Shown here: positions 43,050-52,029 of the stretch, piece after piece
Position numbering within the stretch: position 1 is the first letter of the stretch
How the letters are laid out: every line of letters begins with the position of its first letter
Source: Acanthosepion lycidas
Lineage: Eukaryota; Mollusca; Cephalopoda; Sepiida; Sepiidae
Length of the DNA stretch: 64,000 nucleotides
Direction: 5' to 3'
NCBI GenBank assembly: GCA_963932145.1
Contig: OZ010596.1
Location: forward strand, 82,077,180-82,141,179
Position numbers and translations under genes: made by a program
The notes under the pieces: model-generated
Told to the model about the DNA's origin: nothing
The model's database searches: none
The model's input: only the letters and a program-made list of their open reading frames with translations

Positions 43050-43149
43050 TTTAATAATGACGTAATAATGTCGTTTTTTGACGTATTTTTTAACGTCAAA
43101 AACGACATTATTACGTCATTATTACGTCATTATTTTTGCACCAACTTAA
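43050..43149. mobile_element. Mariner MITE, left end lost
   Basis: The centre and right arm of the 102-bp form, with an extra ATTACGTCATT unit near the right end. The left terminus is replaced by CAACAATAAATTTT. Confidence 0.75.
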
Positions 43150-43150
43150 T

Positions 43151-43253
43151 ATCTAAGCTTTCGGCCTACATAAGCCATTATCAAAGATGACAGAATCAAC
43201 AGAATGTAATTGTCATCTTGATAATGGCTTATGTATATCCAAAGCTTAGATAG
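43151..43253. repeat. Inverted PLE-type motif
   Basis: TCTAAGCTTTCGGCCTACAT with AAGCCATTATCAAAGATGAC is inverted about 43200, the right arm reading GTCATCTTGATAATGGCTTA and TCCAAAGCTTAGA. The minus-strand form TGATAATGGC ... GGCCGAAAGC resembles the PLE-associated hammerhead-like modules, so these are probably head-to-head termini. Confidence 0.5.
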
Positions 43254-43261
43254 GATTAAAA

Positions 43262-43447
43262 AAAATGTATCAATATGGTGATTTTCTTTCTTCGTTTAAT
43301 GATAATGTTAAGCTTATCAGACGATATGAAAAGAATTTACATATCATAAATAGACAAAACTTGTCTATATTATTTAATGAAACATGCATTAATGAAAAAA
43401 TGCTGCCTAACGACATGCGCTTTCGATCCTTAGCTATGATTAATTAA
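43262..43447 (+). pseudogene. PLE N-terminal coding fragment B
   Basis: The frame reads YGDFLSSFNDNVKLIRRYEK, then NLHIINRQNLSILFNETCIN and EKMLPND. It is the best-preserved version of the fragment family, and the mirror image of 42738-42895. Unlike the other copies it does not run into microsatellite, but it departs from them at the same position, after the LLP/MLP codons. Confidence 0.6.
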
Positions 43448-43682
43448 TGATGAACATGTCATTTTTGTTTATGATCGATTACATCTCGATTCTTCTGTTA
43501 AGCTCAGAGAGTAATTATACATTCTTATGGTTCAAAGTAGAGTCGAATAATGTTATAAAAACCTCGGAGAATTCCAGTAAGATATCTTTAATCATTTCTA
43601 AGATACAACGTTTCAAAGCTTAAATCAACAATTGGACGATTTTCCTTTTACACGATTTGGACAATTTTCCAGCTACACACGG

Positions 43683-43783
43683 TGTATGTGTGTGTGTGTG
43701 TACATATATATGTGTGTGTATGTATATATTCACATGTATATACATGCATATATATATATATATATATGTACATGTATGTATGC

Positions 43784-43817
<34 letters not shown>

Positions 43818-43858
43818 ATGTGTGTGTGTGTGTGTGCGCGCTCGTGTGTGTGTATTTA
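43683..43858. repeat. TG/TA compound microsatellite
   Basis: Alternating TG and TA tracts with CATGTATATACATG-type units. Frames reading CVCVYIYMC are artefacts. Confidence 0.9.
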
Positions 43859-43975
43859 AGTGTAATGTATTTTTATTCAAACAGGTTTGGTTAAATAATT
43901 TAGTCATATTTATTTTGGTTTCGATCCTTTCAAATCCACGGATTAATTTCTCGGTAGCTCTGGAAAATTGAATAA
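43859..43975 (-). pseudogene. PLE N-terminal coding fragment C
   Basis: The minus frame reads MTKLFNQTCLNKNTLHLNTH and then HTHTHT from the microsatellite. The LFNQTCLN stretch equals LFNETCIN and LFNKTCMN of the other copies. Confidence 0.55.
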
Positions 43976-43984
43976 GAAAAATAT

Positions 43985-44062
43985 CGCAAATTTTCTTTCA
44001 AATAATTTTTTTATTCTCCCAAGTACTTTCAATCTCATCTGAGACCATCTTCAGGGGCTTAA
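43985..44062 (-). mobile_element. PLE terminal motif
   Basis: The minus strand reads CCTGAAGATGGTCTCAGATG, then AGATTGAAAGTACTTGGGAG, close to TGAAGATGATCTTGGATGAG and GAAAGTACTTGGGAAAATAA at 58.40 kb. At both places N-terminal PLE coding sequence lies immediately downstream in the same direction. Confidence 0.6.
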
Positions 44063-44235
44063 ATTGTCTGTGAATGTGTGTATGTATTTCTGTAAATTCA
44101 AAACATTTCAACTGCTCATTTTACTGCGTTATGCAGCGTTCTAGATTTCAGATTCAAAAGTCAAGTGTTTTTTTCTTCTTTAACAGTGTAAGGGAGGTAA
44201 CTTTTTATTTTATTTATTTATTATATTATTTATCT

Positions 44236-44238
<3 letters not shown>

Positions 44239-44332
<94 letters not shown>

Positions 44333-44364
44333 GCATGTATGTATGTATGTATATATATATATAT
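44239..44364. repeat. TA microsatellite
   Basis: Two long TA tracts with TACATACA and GTATGTATGTAT interruptions. Confidence 0.9.
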
Positions 44365-44765
44365 AAATTTTGCTTCTACAAACATTTAAGAAATTTGTTG
44401 ACTTTATTTTTGGCTTTAATTTTCTTATATAAAGGGCTTCTATAATTTTTAATTTTTGCTTATTATTATTTTTATCTAATATAGATGTATTTTCAACTAA
44501 TATTTGTCTAAACTGTGAGTTTGAGCATGTTTGTTCCTTTAAATACAGTGATACTGAGCTATGTTCATCCAAACGGGACCTAAGCGTTTTTGTTAGCATC
44601 GTCGTAGTAAAACCAACATACGTATTAACATTTTTATCAGAGATGCAATCTCCCAAAGGACATTTAAATTGATATATAATGTTTGCCGTTTGTAAGAATT
44701 CTAGTGTGTTATACTCTAGATTGAAACGTTGCGTCGTTTAGTTGTTGAATGTTGACTTTTTGTCC
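44365..44765 (-). pseudogene. PLE GIY-YIG endonuclease domain, second clade
   Basis: Reading from the right, the minus strand gives [13 protein letters not shown], then [33 protein letters not shown] and [18 protein letters not shown] before running into TA repeat. YQFKCP-x2-C followed by YVG-T-T-L-R, and EALYI-KPKI, are the zinc-finger and GIY-YIG features of PLE nucleases; the GIY half is represented by TYVG. The Arg and Glu of the active site appear as R in SRL and E in IEALY. The sequence differs strongly from the LSKYIW-type nuclease at 29.2 kb. The remaining frame is open from 44656 leftward; the part upstream is also readable, so decay is modest. Confidence 0.8.
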
Positions 44766-45234
44766 ATAAAGAATGTTTTAAAGATGCAGGGTAAAAAATT
44801 GCCATATTATGCCCTGTGAATTTTCGGAAAGGTATAAGCATCAGAAGGTGTTTGACTTAGTTTTTGTTCTTCACGGGTTGGTTCAATTAACCGGAATTTA
44901 GCAATTTCCTCCTCTGTTTTTTCCCTCCCTTTTTCCTTCTCTTTTTCCTCCGCTTTTTCGGTCATATTCTTTCGTTTTTCTTTTCCCGATACCACTGGAC
45001 TGTGTCCTTTTCTTCCTTTTTGCTCTCTCCATATTTTCGGTCTCCCTTGTCATCACGTCACCTCCCATTCTTAAACTCTCTTTTTATCTATATTTTACTC
45101 TTTTACCCTCTTTTCCTACCTTATACTTTTCTTCAATTAATGATATCGCTCGTTTTATTTAAATTTTTTTTTTCGTCTATTTCAAATTTTCTCCGTCTCT
45201 TTTCTGGATTTCACCGATAAAAGAAAAAATGTCC
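44766..45234. other. Unassigned stretch
   Basis: CT-rich from 44900 to 45060. Lysine/glutamate-rich minus frame KEKRKNMTEKAEEKEKEKG is compositional. No gene supported. Confidence 0.3.
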
Positions 45235-45440
45235 GCATCAAGTCTTTTTCAGTGGCATTTTATCTGCTTTTCCTGGTAATCGTGGGTGGTCTTTTATCGA
45301 GGTGGACCTAGAACATTCTTCCACTTCTTCTTCTTTGTGCCGCGTTCCTTCAGGACGTGGGCGATCATGGCCCTCTACAACTTCCTGTCCTTTGTAGTTC
45401 TTAGTAAGATTTCTTTTTTTGGTATCCCTACTCATTCTTG
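45235..45440 (-). pseudogene. LINE C-terminal tail fragment
   Basis: The minus frame has NLTKNYKGQEVVEGHDRPRP and EGTRHKEEE, equivalent to LIKSYKGQEDVESNDRFRS and EGIWYI in the 25.9-kb fragment. These are the last residues of the LINE frame. Confidence 0.6.
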
Positions 45441-45447
45441 GTGTCCA

Positions 45448-45780
45448 GGGTAAGACGATAAACTACATCCGACAGCAAGGCTTCTGATCAGGAGGTTTTG
45501 AGGAGCATGGAACCACCTCTTAATTCCCAGGTGTTCCCAGGTCCACCCTGACTCGGATAGTAGCTCCTGTTAGAGTCCCAGCTATGGTCAAAAGTTAACC
45601 CCTAAACTGGGGTCACAACACTATGAAAGTGTAAAAATAGGTTTTAATACCAGAAATACATTTTTGTAAAAGATTATAAATTTTTGAAGAAAAAACGTAT
45701 TACCAGCAATACCTCTTTGAAAAAAAAAAATTAAAATAATGATAAAAATATTATCAGCAGTACATTTTTGGAAATTGAGG
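45448..45780 (-). repeat. GCTGGTAA composite repeat, tail and minisatellite
   Basis: Inverted tail GACGATAAACTACATCCGAC, GGTTTTGAGGAGCATGGAAC and CACTATGAAAGTGTAAAAAT, followed by TTACCAGCAATA-type units. Confidence 0.75.
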
Positions 45781-45889
45781 AATCGGAGAGTCGAGTTCGA
45801 ATTCCAGTCGAATCCACTACATTCACTTACCTGCGAATAACCTACGGAAAGGTATGAATCCTCTTCTTCACTTCCCAGCTATGACTAAA

Positions 45890-46030
45890 TAGTAGGACAG
45901 ATCCGGTTCTACAGCCTTGGATGACAACTGGTCTACCGCATAAAAAAATGAAAATCTACTACAGGAAAATTCTGCTTCGTCAGTCATGTATCTTTCGATA
46001 CATGATCGCCTAAGCCTGTATCAGGCAGGG
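45890..46030. repeat. Inverted copy of the 8.78-8.90 kb repeat with hairpin
   Basis: GACAACTGGTCTACCGC and GTCATGTATCTTTCGATACA are the inverted counterparts of GGTAGACCAGCTGCCATCC and the hairpin at 8782-8817. It sits inside the GCTGGTAA repeat. Confidence 0.65.
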
Positions 46031-46039
46031 CACATAACT

Positions 46040-46310
46040 GATTGACCTTTTTTGAAAAAAAATATCACCAGCAATGCTTTTTTAAAAAAAATATTACCAG
46101 CAATACAGTCTCTGAAAATAATATTACCAGCAATACAGTTTTGAAAAAATATTACCAGTAATAGATTTTTGAAAAAAATATTACCAGTAATAGATTTTTG
46201 AAAAAAATATTACCAGCAATACAGTTTTGAACAAAATATTACCAGCAATAAAAATCTTGTCGGCATTAAATAACCTATTGAGTTTGATATGCCGTAAACC
46301 AAACCAAACG
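46040..46310 (-). repeat. GCTGGTAA composite repeat, minisatellite and head
   Basis: About seven TATTACCAGCAATA units with A runs, then GTCGGCATTAAATAACCTAT and TTTGATATGCCGTAAACC. With 45448-45780 it makes one inverted element interrupted by the hairpin repeat. Confidence 0.8.
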
Positions 46311-46734
46311 AACTAATTCTTCTTCTGCTAGCCATTTACAAGCTCTCGTTATGTGCTGCTTTTATGTCTTCACTTTGTCCCATGAGTATCAAGTTTTCGT
46401 CCACTGTAAATATGCCATTTAGTGCCACAAATTTGCTTGCTACTTGCCTGATCTTAAGTAGATGGGTATATGTCCGGTGAGCTGACTCTCTGCCTATATC
46501 TGTTCATGAGCGGAAATTGTTGGAGAAAATCATAGCCGGATTTGTTTGAAGGGTGAATGTCAGCCAAAGCGACTTGAGAATCATATCAAAATAATAGACT
46601 GGTGTGCTGGCGTAGGGAAAAAGAAGACGGACATTGAAGATATGATTATCTTACTAATTCAATAAACGAAACAGCCAAAAGATTAAAAAAAAACCCAAAA
46701 AAAACAGGAACTATTTTTTAAATCAACCCCTCCA
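46311..46734. other. Unassigned stretch
   Basis: Possibly decayed non-LTR sequence on the minus strand, but the frames are broken and I see no decisive motif. Confidence 0.25.
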
Positions 46735-47095
46735 CCCATATACCAAGCAAGGCGATAATGTCGCTAAAAGCAAAGAACAACAGGAAGTGAAAGAGAATGA
46801 AAATACTTTAGAAAGAAGCAGAATCCCAATCCTAAACAGGAAACAAGGGATAAACCTTTACTCCTGTTCAAAAGACCTAGAAGGACTTTGAACTGGGAGA
46901 TAGGCGAGTCTATCTACTTCTATTCTGGAAAAAATAAATAAACAATAAATAAAACTCAGCTGATGATCTAAGAAGAATACAGTTGTAATAGACTTCAGAA
47001 GGAACCGGAAATCCATTTCTAAACAGGAAACAAGGGATAAACCACTACTCCTGTTCAAAAGACCGGGGTGGAGTGTGATGCATATGGCGAGTATA
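46735..47095 (-). mobile_element. Two repeat B copies in tandem
   Basis: AGCAAGGCGATAATGTCGCT and then AAACCTTTACTCCTGTTCAA; second AAACCACTACTCCTGTTCAA at about 47038. The second lacks the A-rich end. Confidence 0.6.
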
Positions 47096-47359
47096 CTGTA
47101 TTTTCCTGAGTATAAACCGTGTTTCTTAAGCTAAAAACATGGAATATATTAAATCCTTAAGTTTAATGCGACCCCGTAGAACAGCCATGCCTATGTTATT
47201 TTTTTTTTCTTTTGAAAAGTTGTATTGTATTATCTATTAGAATTTCAATATCATACAAAGATTTTAGGAAAATATTTTTCAATTTTTTTTACAATAATGT
47301 TCAGTGGAAAATGTTATAATGCCATTTCTGACCTTATGTCTCACCAGAAATCAAAGGAA

Positions 47360-47484
47360 ATAATAATAATAATAATAATAATAATGATTTTTTTTTATCA
47401 GTGGAAAGTGTCAGGATGCCATTTCTAACCGTAGGTCCCTGGGCGGGACCCGGAAAGAAATGCGTAAACACCAGAAATCAAAGA

Positions 47485-47535
<51 letters not shown>
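47360..47535. repeat. Two AAT microsatellites in a short duplicated flank
   Basis: AAT tracts at about 47360-47385 and 47487-47535, each preceded by CACCAGAAATCAAAG-AA and each near CAGTGGAAA-GT and GCCATTTCT: a duplicated unit with a different AAT length. Confidence 0.75.
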
Positions 47536-47541
<6 letters not shown>

Positions 47542-47898
47542 TGATTCACATAGTTGAATTCACAAAACAGAATGTCAGCCATAAACACTTTCGCTGTCCC
47601 TGAGGTGTGTTATTCAGATGACAGTCGTCTTTGCATATAGAATCCAGAGGTTAGCAGTAAATATTTCGGAGACACTAGGAAAGCGTAGTTTAGGTTAGCA
47701 GTGGATATCGCAGCAAAGTAGCAGAGCGTAGTACTTCCTTCTGTTCATCTTCGCCTGACAAGTTGGTACTGGTCATTCGGGTAGGGTAAACAAAAATGGC
47801 GGCCTTTATACACAACGAATTGAATGATCTACGCCTTCTGATTGGTTAACCTTCTATTGGTGGACCATAAAGTGAGTTCAGGCATTTGGACTAACTCA

Positions 47899-47904
<6 letters not shown>
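47536..47904. other. Unassigned stretch
   Basis: Contains an ATTGGTTAACC ... ATTGGTGGACC pair of inverted-CCAAT-like sites at 47840-47865. No gene supported. Confidence 0.25.

Positions 47905-47942
<38 letters not shown>
47905..47942. repeat. TA microsatellite
   Basis: About 18 TA units. Confidence 0.9.
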
Positions 47943-47947
<5 letters not shown>

Positions 47948-48034
47948 AAAAAAACTGTAACAAGGTGCAATAAAGTTTCAACATCCTTAATTGGGTCATA
48001 GCTGACATTAAGAGACTGGGTGTCTAAACAAAAA

Positions 48035-48235
48035 AAGCTTCTCACTTACCACCGTATGCATCATCTGCAGAGAAAGCAATGGGAAACTACCTTTCCATAT
48101 AAACCATGTCAATCCACAGATAGTAAAGAAAAGGAATCTGTAGAAAAAACATTGAGAAACTACTCCACTATCTTTCCCCAAAAGCTATGGCAATTCACAG
48201 ATTATAAGACAAGAATCGCTGGGCATCAATGATTG
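48035..48235. repeat. Two to three units of the 84-bp minisatellite
   Basis: AAAGCAATGGGAAACTACCT and AATCCACAGATAGTAAAGAA recur about 84 bp later as ACATTGAGAAACTACTCCAC and AATTCACAGATTATAAGACA. It is the inverted orientation of the array at 52.03-53.01 kb. The frame is open across it, but no protein family is recognised. Confidence 0.65.
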
Positions 48236-48570
48236 CCTACACCCTGAAAGATTATTGCACTACAAAAAACTATTTTTTTTATAATTATTTGTAGTTCAAG
48301 TATGCACATGTTATTTTGCAAGTTGTATCAGTTATTTCAGAAGTCATTGTTCAAGCAGAAAACTCGGACTATTATCTTCATCTTTGTTGTTGTTATCGCA
48401 ACCCTTTGATATCTGTTCCCTACAGTTGTCATCAGGTGATTGTCAGTTTGGGTAAACTCCAATTGAATCTAATCTGTTACAATTACTATGTCCCCAGATC
48501 TACGAAGCAATCTTGAGTGTATAAGTTGGAGCCTTAAACATAATCTGCCCGAAGCTAAATGTTACACAGA
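48236..48570. other. Unassigned stretch
   Basis: AT-rich, with no frame or motif that I can support. Confidence 0.3.
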
Positions 48571-48574
48571 TAAA

Positions 48575-48665
48575 AAAAAAGAACCTTGAAGAAGGTCAGC
48601 GGGTACAACGACTGAAACGATGTAATAAGAACAACAAAGATGAGGAAAATAGACAAAGTATAAAT
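48575..48665 (+). mobile_element. SINE-A-like tail / PLE motif
   Basis: CCTTGAAGAAGGTCAGCGGG then ACGACTGAAACGATGTAATA and AACAAAGATGAGGAAAATAG resembles the 3' module of SINE-A. No tRNA-like head precedes it, so it may be the PLE source of that module or a truncated SINE. Confidence 0.45.
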
Positions 48666-48707
48666 GGTTGAAATTCTAGAAATTCTAGAAATTCAAACAG
48701 AAACAAT

Positions 48708-48713
<6 letters not shown>

Positions 48714-48776
<63 letters not shown>
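48714..48776. repeat. TA microsatellite at PLE terminus
   Basis: About 31 TA units ending exactly at the PLE terminal sequence. Confidence 0.9.
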
Positions 48777-48777
<1 letters not shown>

Positions 48778-49220
48778 GAAAAACAAACCACTTTAATGTA
48801 CCATTACGATAATTTATTTCACCTAAATCCTTTTTTAAGGATTCAGGATCATCAGGTAAAACTTCCAACAACGAATTGAGAAAAAAAATGGGATTAGAAA
48901 TTGGTGGGTAGTGTAATTTTTGTAATTTAATAGAGGGGGTTGAGAGTGGTAGTTAAACAGACAATATAAAGTATAGGGAGGGGTTAATTTTATATCTCTC
49001 TTAAGTATGTTTTATATTGGAGTAGGAGGAGTGACAGAAACTTGACCTCTTTAAATGGTTAATAAAACGGAAATGAATTGTAGAAAATGTATACAAGTGA
49101 GTCTTATGGTAAAGAGAGAGATAGGGGGAGGGGGAAAGAGAGATGGAGTTGTTATAATTTTGTTTTAACAAAATTATGTAAAAGATAGTTTACAATGTTT
49201 GATAGAAAATTCGATGTTAA

Positions 49221-49222
<2 letters not shown>
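48777..49222 (-). mobile_element. PLE terminal repeat with hammerhead-like motif
   Basis: It shares layout and parts with 3498-3735 (ACAAACCACTTTAATGTACC versus ACAGACCACTTTAAGTTTCC; GGATCATCAGG; GAGAGAGAT-rich stretch). It is diverged enough to represent a different subfamily. Confidence 0.65.
48801..48861 (-). ncRNA. Hammerhead-ribozyme-like motif, copy 2 (best)
   Basis: The minus strand gives TTAC-CTGATGA, a hairpin of 11 pairs (CCTGAATCCTT with AAGGATTTAGG, one G.U), GAAA, stem III ATA/TAT with loop AAT, then C as the cleavage-site base and GTAA pairing with TTAC for stem I. Both conserved cores are intact. The 10.1/11.1 position is U.U instead of G-C. This is a type I arrangement, as known from PLEs. 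Confidence 0.55.

Positions 49223-49225
<3 letters not shown>

Positions 49226-49263
<38 letters not shown>
49226..49263. repeat. TA microsatellite, insertion target of the transposon
   Basis: About 18 TA units. The transposon's left TA duplication is its last unit. Confidence 0.9.
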
Positions 49264-49266
<3 letters not shown>

Positions 49267-50428
49267 GGTGTTTCAAAAAGAATACGCCAAAATCATCACG
49301 TGATGTGTCAAAAACGAAAAAATTACAAACCTCTAGCATGAACACATGTGTTGTATATACATTCAAGTTTCATTTCATGTTTTATAAGTGCTCAATGTGG
49401 CCACCACCGGCAGCGCGGACAACATCAAGCCGATATGAGAATTCCTCCCAAACGCGCCTCAGCATGTCACGGTCCACCGTGTTGATTGCTGCTGTTATTC
49501 GATCTTTCAAGTCATCGATACTTGCTGGAAGTGCTGGAACATAAACTTGGTCTTTAACATACCCCCACAAGAAAAAGTCACACACAGTGAGGTCCGGGGA
49601 TCTGGCAGGCCAAACACAGGGTGCAAGGTCTTTAGCACCTCTCCTCCCAATCCATCGCTGAGGCACGTTTTCATTCAGATAAGCTCTAACCCCGAGATGC
49701 CAATGGGGTGGTGCTCCATCTTGCTGAAAAATGAAGTCATTCGAATCTGCTTGCAGTAAAGTGAATAGCCAGTTTTGGGTGCTCTGTTCCCCAAATGTAC
49801 ACATTGTGACGATTGACTGTGCCTCTCAAATGGAAATTCGCTTCGTCACTAAAAACTAAACGTGAAAAGAGAGTTTCATCACCTTCCTCCATCTCCAGCA
49901 TTGACTCACACAATGTCCTCCGCATCACCTTGTCATAATTAGTATGTGCTTGGACGAGGCTTAGTTTGTATGGTTTCATGTGTAATCGTCTCTTTAACAC
50001 ACGCCAGACAGAGGTATGAGGAATGGCAAGCTGAAGACTTGCTCGACGTACGGACTTACGTGGGCTGCTCTCAAATGCATCATGAATCCTCTCCACTTGC
50101 TCCTCTGTAACACGTGGTCTTCCAGGACTCTTTCCTTTGCACAGGCATCCACTCTCTTTAAACTGTTTAACCCACCGTCGAATGCCCTCACGATGGCAAT
50201 GGCGTTTGGTTTCGCGAACTCAAGCACGCATAATGCCTTCTGCTGAGGAGTCGCCATTTTGATTGATCTTCCCACAATTCAGCTGCACCAGAAGCGGTGA
50301 AACTGACACCCAATCAAACTTTGATAACTACTCTATCAAATAACCACTGATTCAGTCCACTACAATGCTATAGACCTGAAAAAAAAAACAGCGTAATGAT
50401 TTTGGCGTATTCTTTTTGAAACACCCTG
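49264..50428 (-). mobile_element. Tc1/mariner-superfamily DNA transposon with matching ends
   Basis: The element starts CAGGGTGTTTCAAAAAGAAT followed by ACGCCAAAATCATCACG and ends with the inverted counterpart, differing at one site in about 37. TA flanks both sides (49262-49263 and 50429-50430). At 1165 bp it is shorter than the 1.3 kb usual for elements of this kind. TIR conservation suggests recent mobilisation, perhaps by a transposase supplied elsewhere. Confidence 0.9.
49382..50257 (-). pseudogene. Transposase of the 49.3-kb element, broken
   Basis: It starts MATPQQKALCVLEFAK, then RVLEDHVLQRSKWRG in another frame, then the linker SPRKSVRRASLQLAIPHTSV with WRVLKRRLHMKPYKL (helix-turn-helix), RLVFSDEANFH (first catalytic Asp), NRHNVYIWGTEHPK, a missing segment of roughly 50 residues, DFIFQQDGAPPHW (second Asp), and RSPDLTVCDFFLWGYVKDQV (third Asp). 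It ends GGGHIEHL. At least two frame changes and one internal deletion disable it. The order and motifs fit the MATPQQKA family of IS630/Tc1/mariner transposases. Confidence 0.85.
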
Positions 50429-50430
50429 TA

Positions 50431-50713
50431 TATATAATATATATATTATTATTATAATTATATTTATTTATATTATAATTATATTTCTTAGCAGAAAGAA
50501 GAAATATTAGATGAGCATTTGACTATGCAGCGAGTTAAATATTTTCATGTAAATTTGTCATGACATATCATCTAAACATTAAATATTGGATTTTCAATGT
50601 ATTTGACTAATAGAGTGTTGAGAAAGTTAGTATTTGTTTAGAATACGAATAAACATTTTCAAGTAAACAGGACCGGTCGTAACACGTCAATCTCTCTCTC
50701 TCTCTCTCACTCT

Positions 50714-50744
<31 letters not shown>

Positions 50745-50950
50745 GTAAAGGAACGTGTGTATATGTGATATTTGCATGGGTGTGTATACAGTATATGATA
50801 GAGCAAGATCTTTAATATTACCTTCAAATATTACCCCATATTAACTTAACTAAAATTTAAGTAAAAGAGATTACCTATCTAGAAACAGTCACGAGTTAAA
50901 TTGTCAACTTAATCAATAATAAAATTTTTTAAAAAGATTAAAAAAAAGAT
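50431..50950. other. AT-rich stretch with CT and TA microsatellites
   Basis: CT run at about 50690-50715 and a TA run at 50720-50744. No gene. Confidence 0.5.
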
Positions 50951-50954
50951 TACT

Positions 50955-51012
50955 AGAAGTAAACATACATTTTAAAATAAAATTTTATTCTTTTAATGTA
51001 CTTTCTATGAAT
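50955..51012. repeat. Inverted counterpart of 1-55
   Basis: TTTTAAAATAAAATTTTATT followed by CTTTTAATGTACTTTCTATG is the reverse complement of the window start. Confidence 0.75.
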
Positions 51013-51199
51013 ATTTTTCTAATCGACTATTTCATGGAAAATCCCCAAAATTAAAAAAAAAAAATTTAAATCACTAACATCAAATTAAATTATTTGTTGA
51101 GTTAAGAGACATTCAAATTTATATCAAACATTATAATCTTTATGAACCCCCAAAATAACACTTTCAAAGTAAAACAAAATAACAGCGTCTGAACTAGCC

Positions 51200-51612
51200 T
51201 TTTTTCTTTTTTTTTGACACATTCTCTCATAACTTCCTTCTCTCTTTTTCTCTCTATGGGTTTTTTCTTCTCTACCCCTTCGATATCAATATATAACTTA
51301 CGTTAAGTTAACCGTTTAAATGTGTCAATATCTACTAACTCACTCATGTCTTTTCTCTTCCCCCTCACTTCCTCACTTCACATATGTTTAATATGGCCCG
51401 TCAAAAATATGTAAATTTTCTTTTCATTTTTTGTTTGGGAGTAAAGTCTGATGATCCGCAGTCCTTTAAAAGAGCTGTGGTGAAATAATTTATTACATGG
51501 AACCTTAAAGTGGTCTGTTTTTATTTAAATTATTTGCTCTGGATTTACATTGAGCTCTCTGGATTTTATCCTCCTTAGGTTTACCCATACGGATTACCTA
51601 GTTTTCATGAAC
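51200..51612 (+). mobile_element. PLE terminal repeat, third copy
   Basis: Collinear with the inverted copy at 3498-3735 (GTTTAAATGTGTCAATATCT, ACTCACTCATGTCTTTTCTC, GGCCCGTCAAAAATATGTAA). It continues past the hammerhead motif through AAAGTGGTCTGTTTTTATTT into TTTGCTCTGGATTTACATTG and CCCATACGGATTACCTAG, sequence also seen at the window start. Confidence 0.7.
51441..51500 (+). ncRNA. Hammerhead-ribozyme-like motif, copy 3
   Basis: CTGATGA at 51448-51454, stem II CCGCAG/CTGTGG with an inner CCTTTA-type loop, and GAAATAATTTATT. Nearly the same as copy 1, with a one-base shorter inner stem. Confidence 0.5.
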
Positions 51613-51616
51613 TAAA

Positions 51617-51630
51617 TATATATATATATG

Positions 51631-51712
<82 letters not shown>
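51617..51712. repeat. TA/CA/TA microsatellite
   Basis: TA, CA and TA tracts in series. Confidence 0.9.
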
Positions 51713-51713
<1 letters not shown>

Positions 51714-52029
51714 GAAAGTAGAAATAGTTTTTAATACGGAAAACCATATTATCAACCAAAGTTTGATACTTTTGGGAAGTATGTTTAATTCCAAGAAAGT
51801 CATCTTCAATCTATAAAGTCCGATTTGGTGGGACATTGTTACCAATCATTTTGTACAGATTAATCGCGCAAGTGGAATATATGCATAACATCAATTAGTC
51901 AAGTAGACATTGGTTTTTAAGATGAAAGATTTGGTACCAGACTAAATTTGATTCCGCTAGGAATTAAGTTTAAACCCGAACGTCTGAAAGAAAATGGAAA
52001 GAGAAAGGATATTTATAGACAGTATCATA
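51713..52029. other. Unassigned stretch
   Basis: AAACCAGACTAAATTTGATT-type sequence is echoed near 53405-53450 (GGTACAAATCTAAATTTAAT), so a dispersed element is likely. No gene. Confidence 0.3.

Noticed and set aside
45002-45220. 72-codon hydrophobic frame
   Set aside because: CT-rich low-complexity DNA with no start context or neighbours to support it.
48020-48232. Zinc-finger-like exon, because of the 84-bp (28-codon) period
   Set aside because: The units lack the paired cysteines and histidines of C2H2 fingers.
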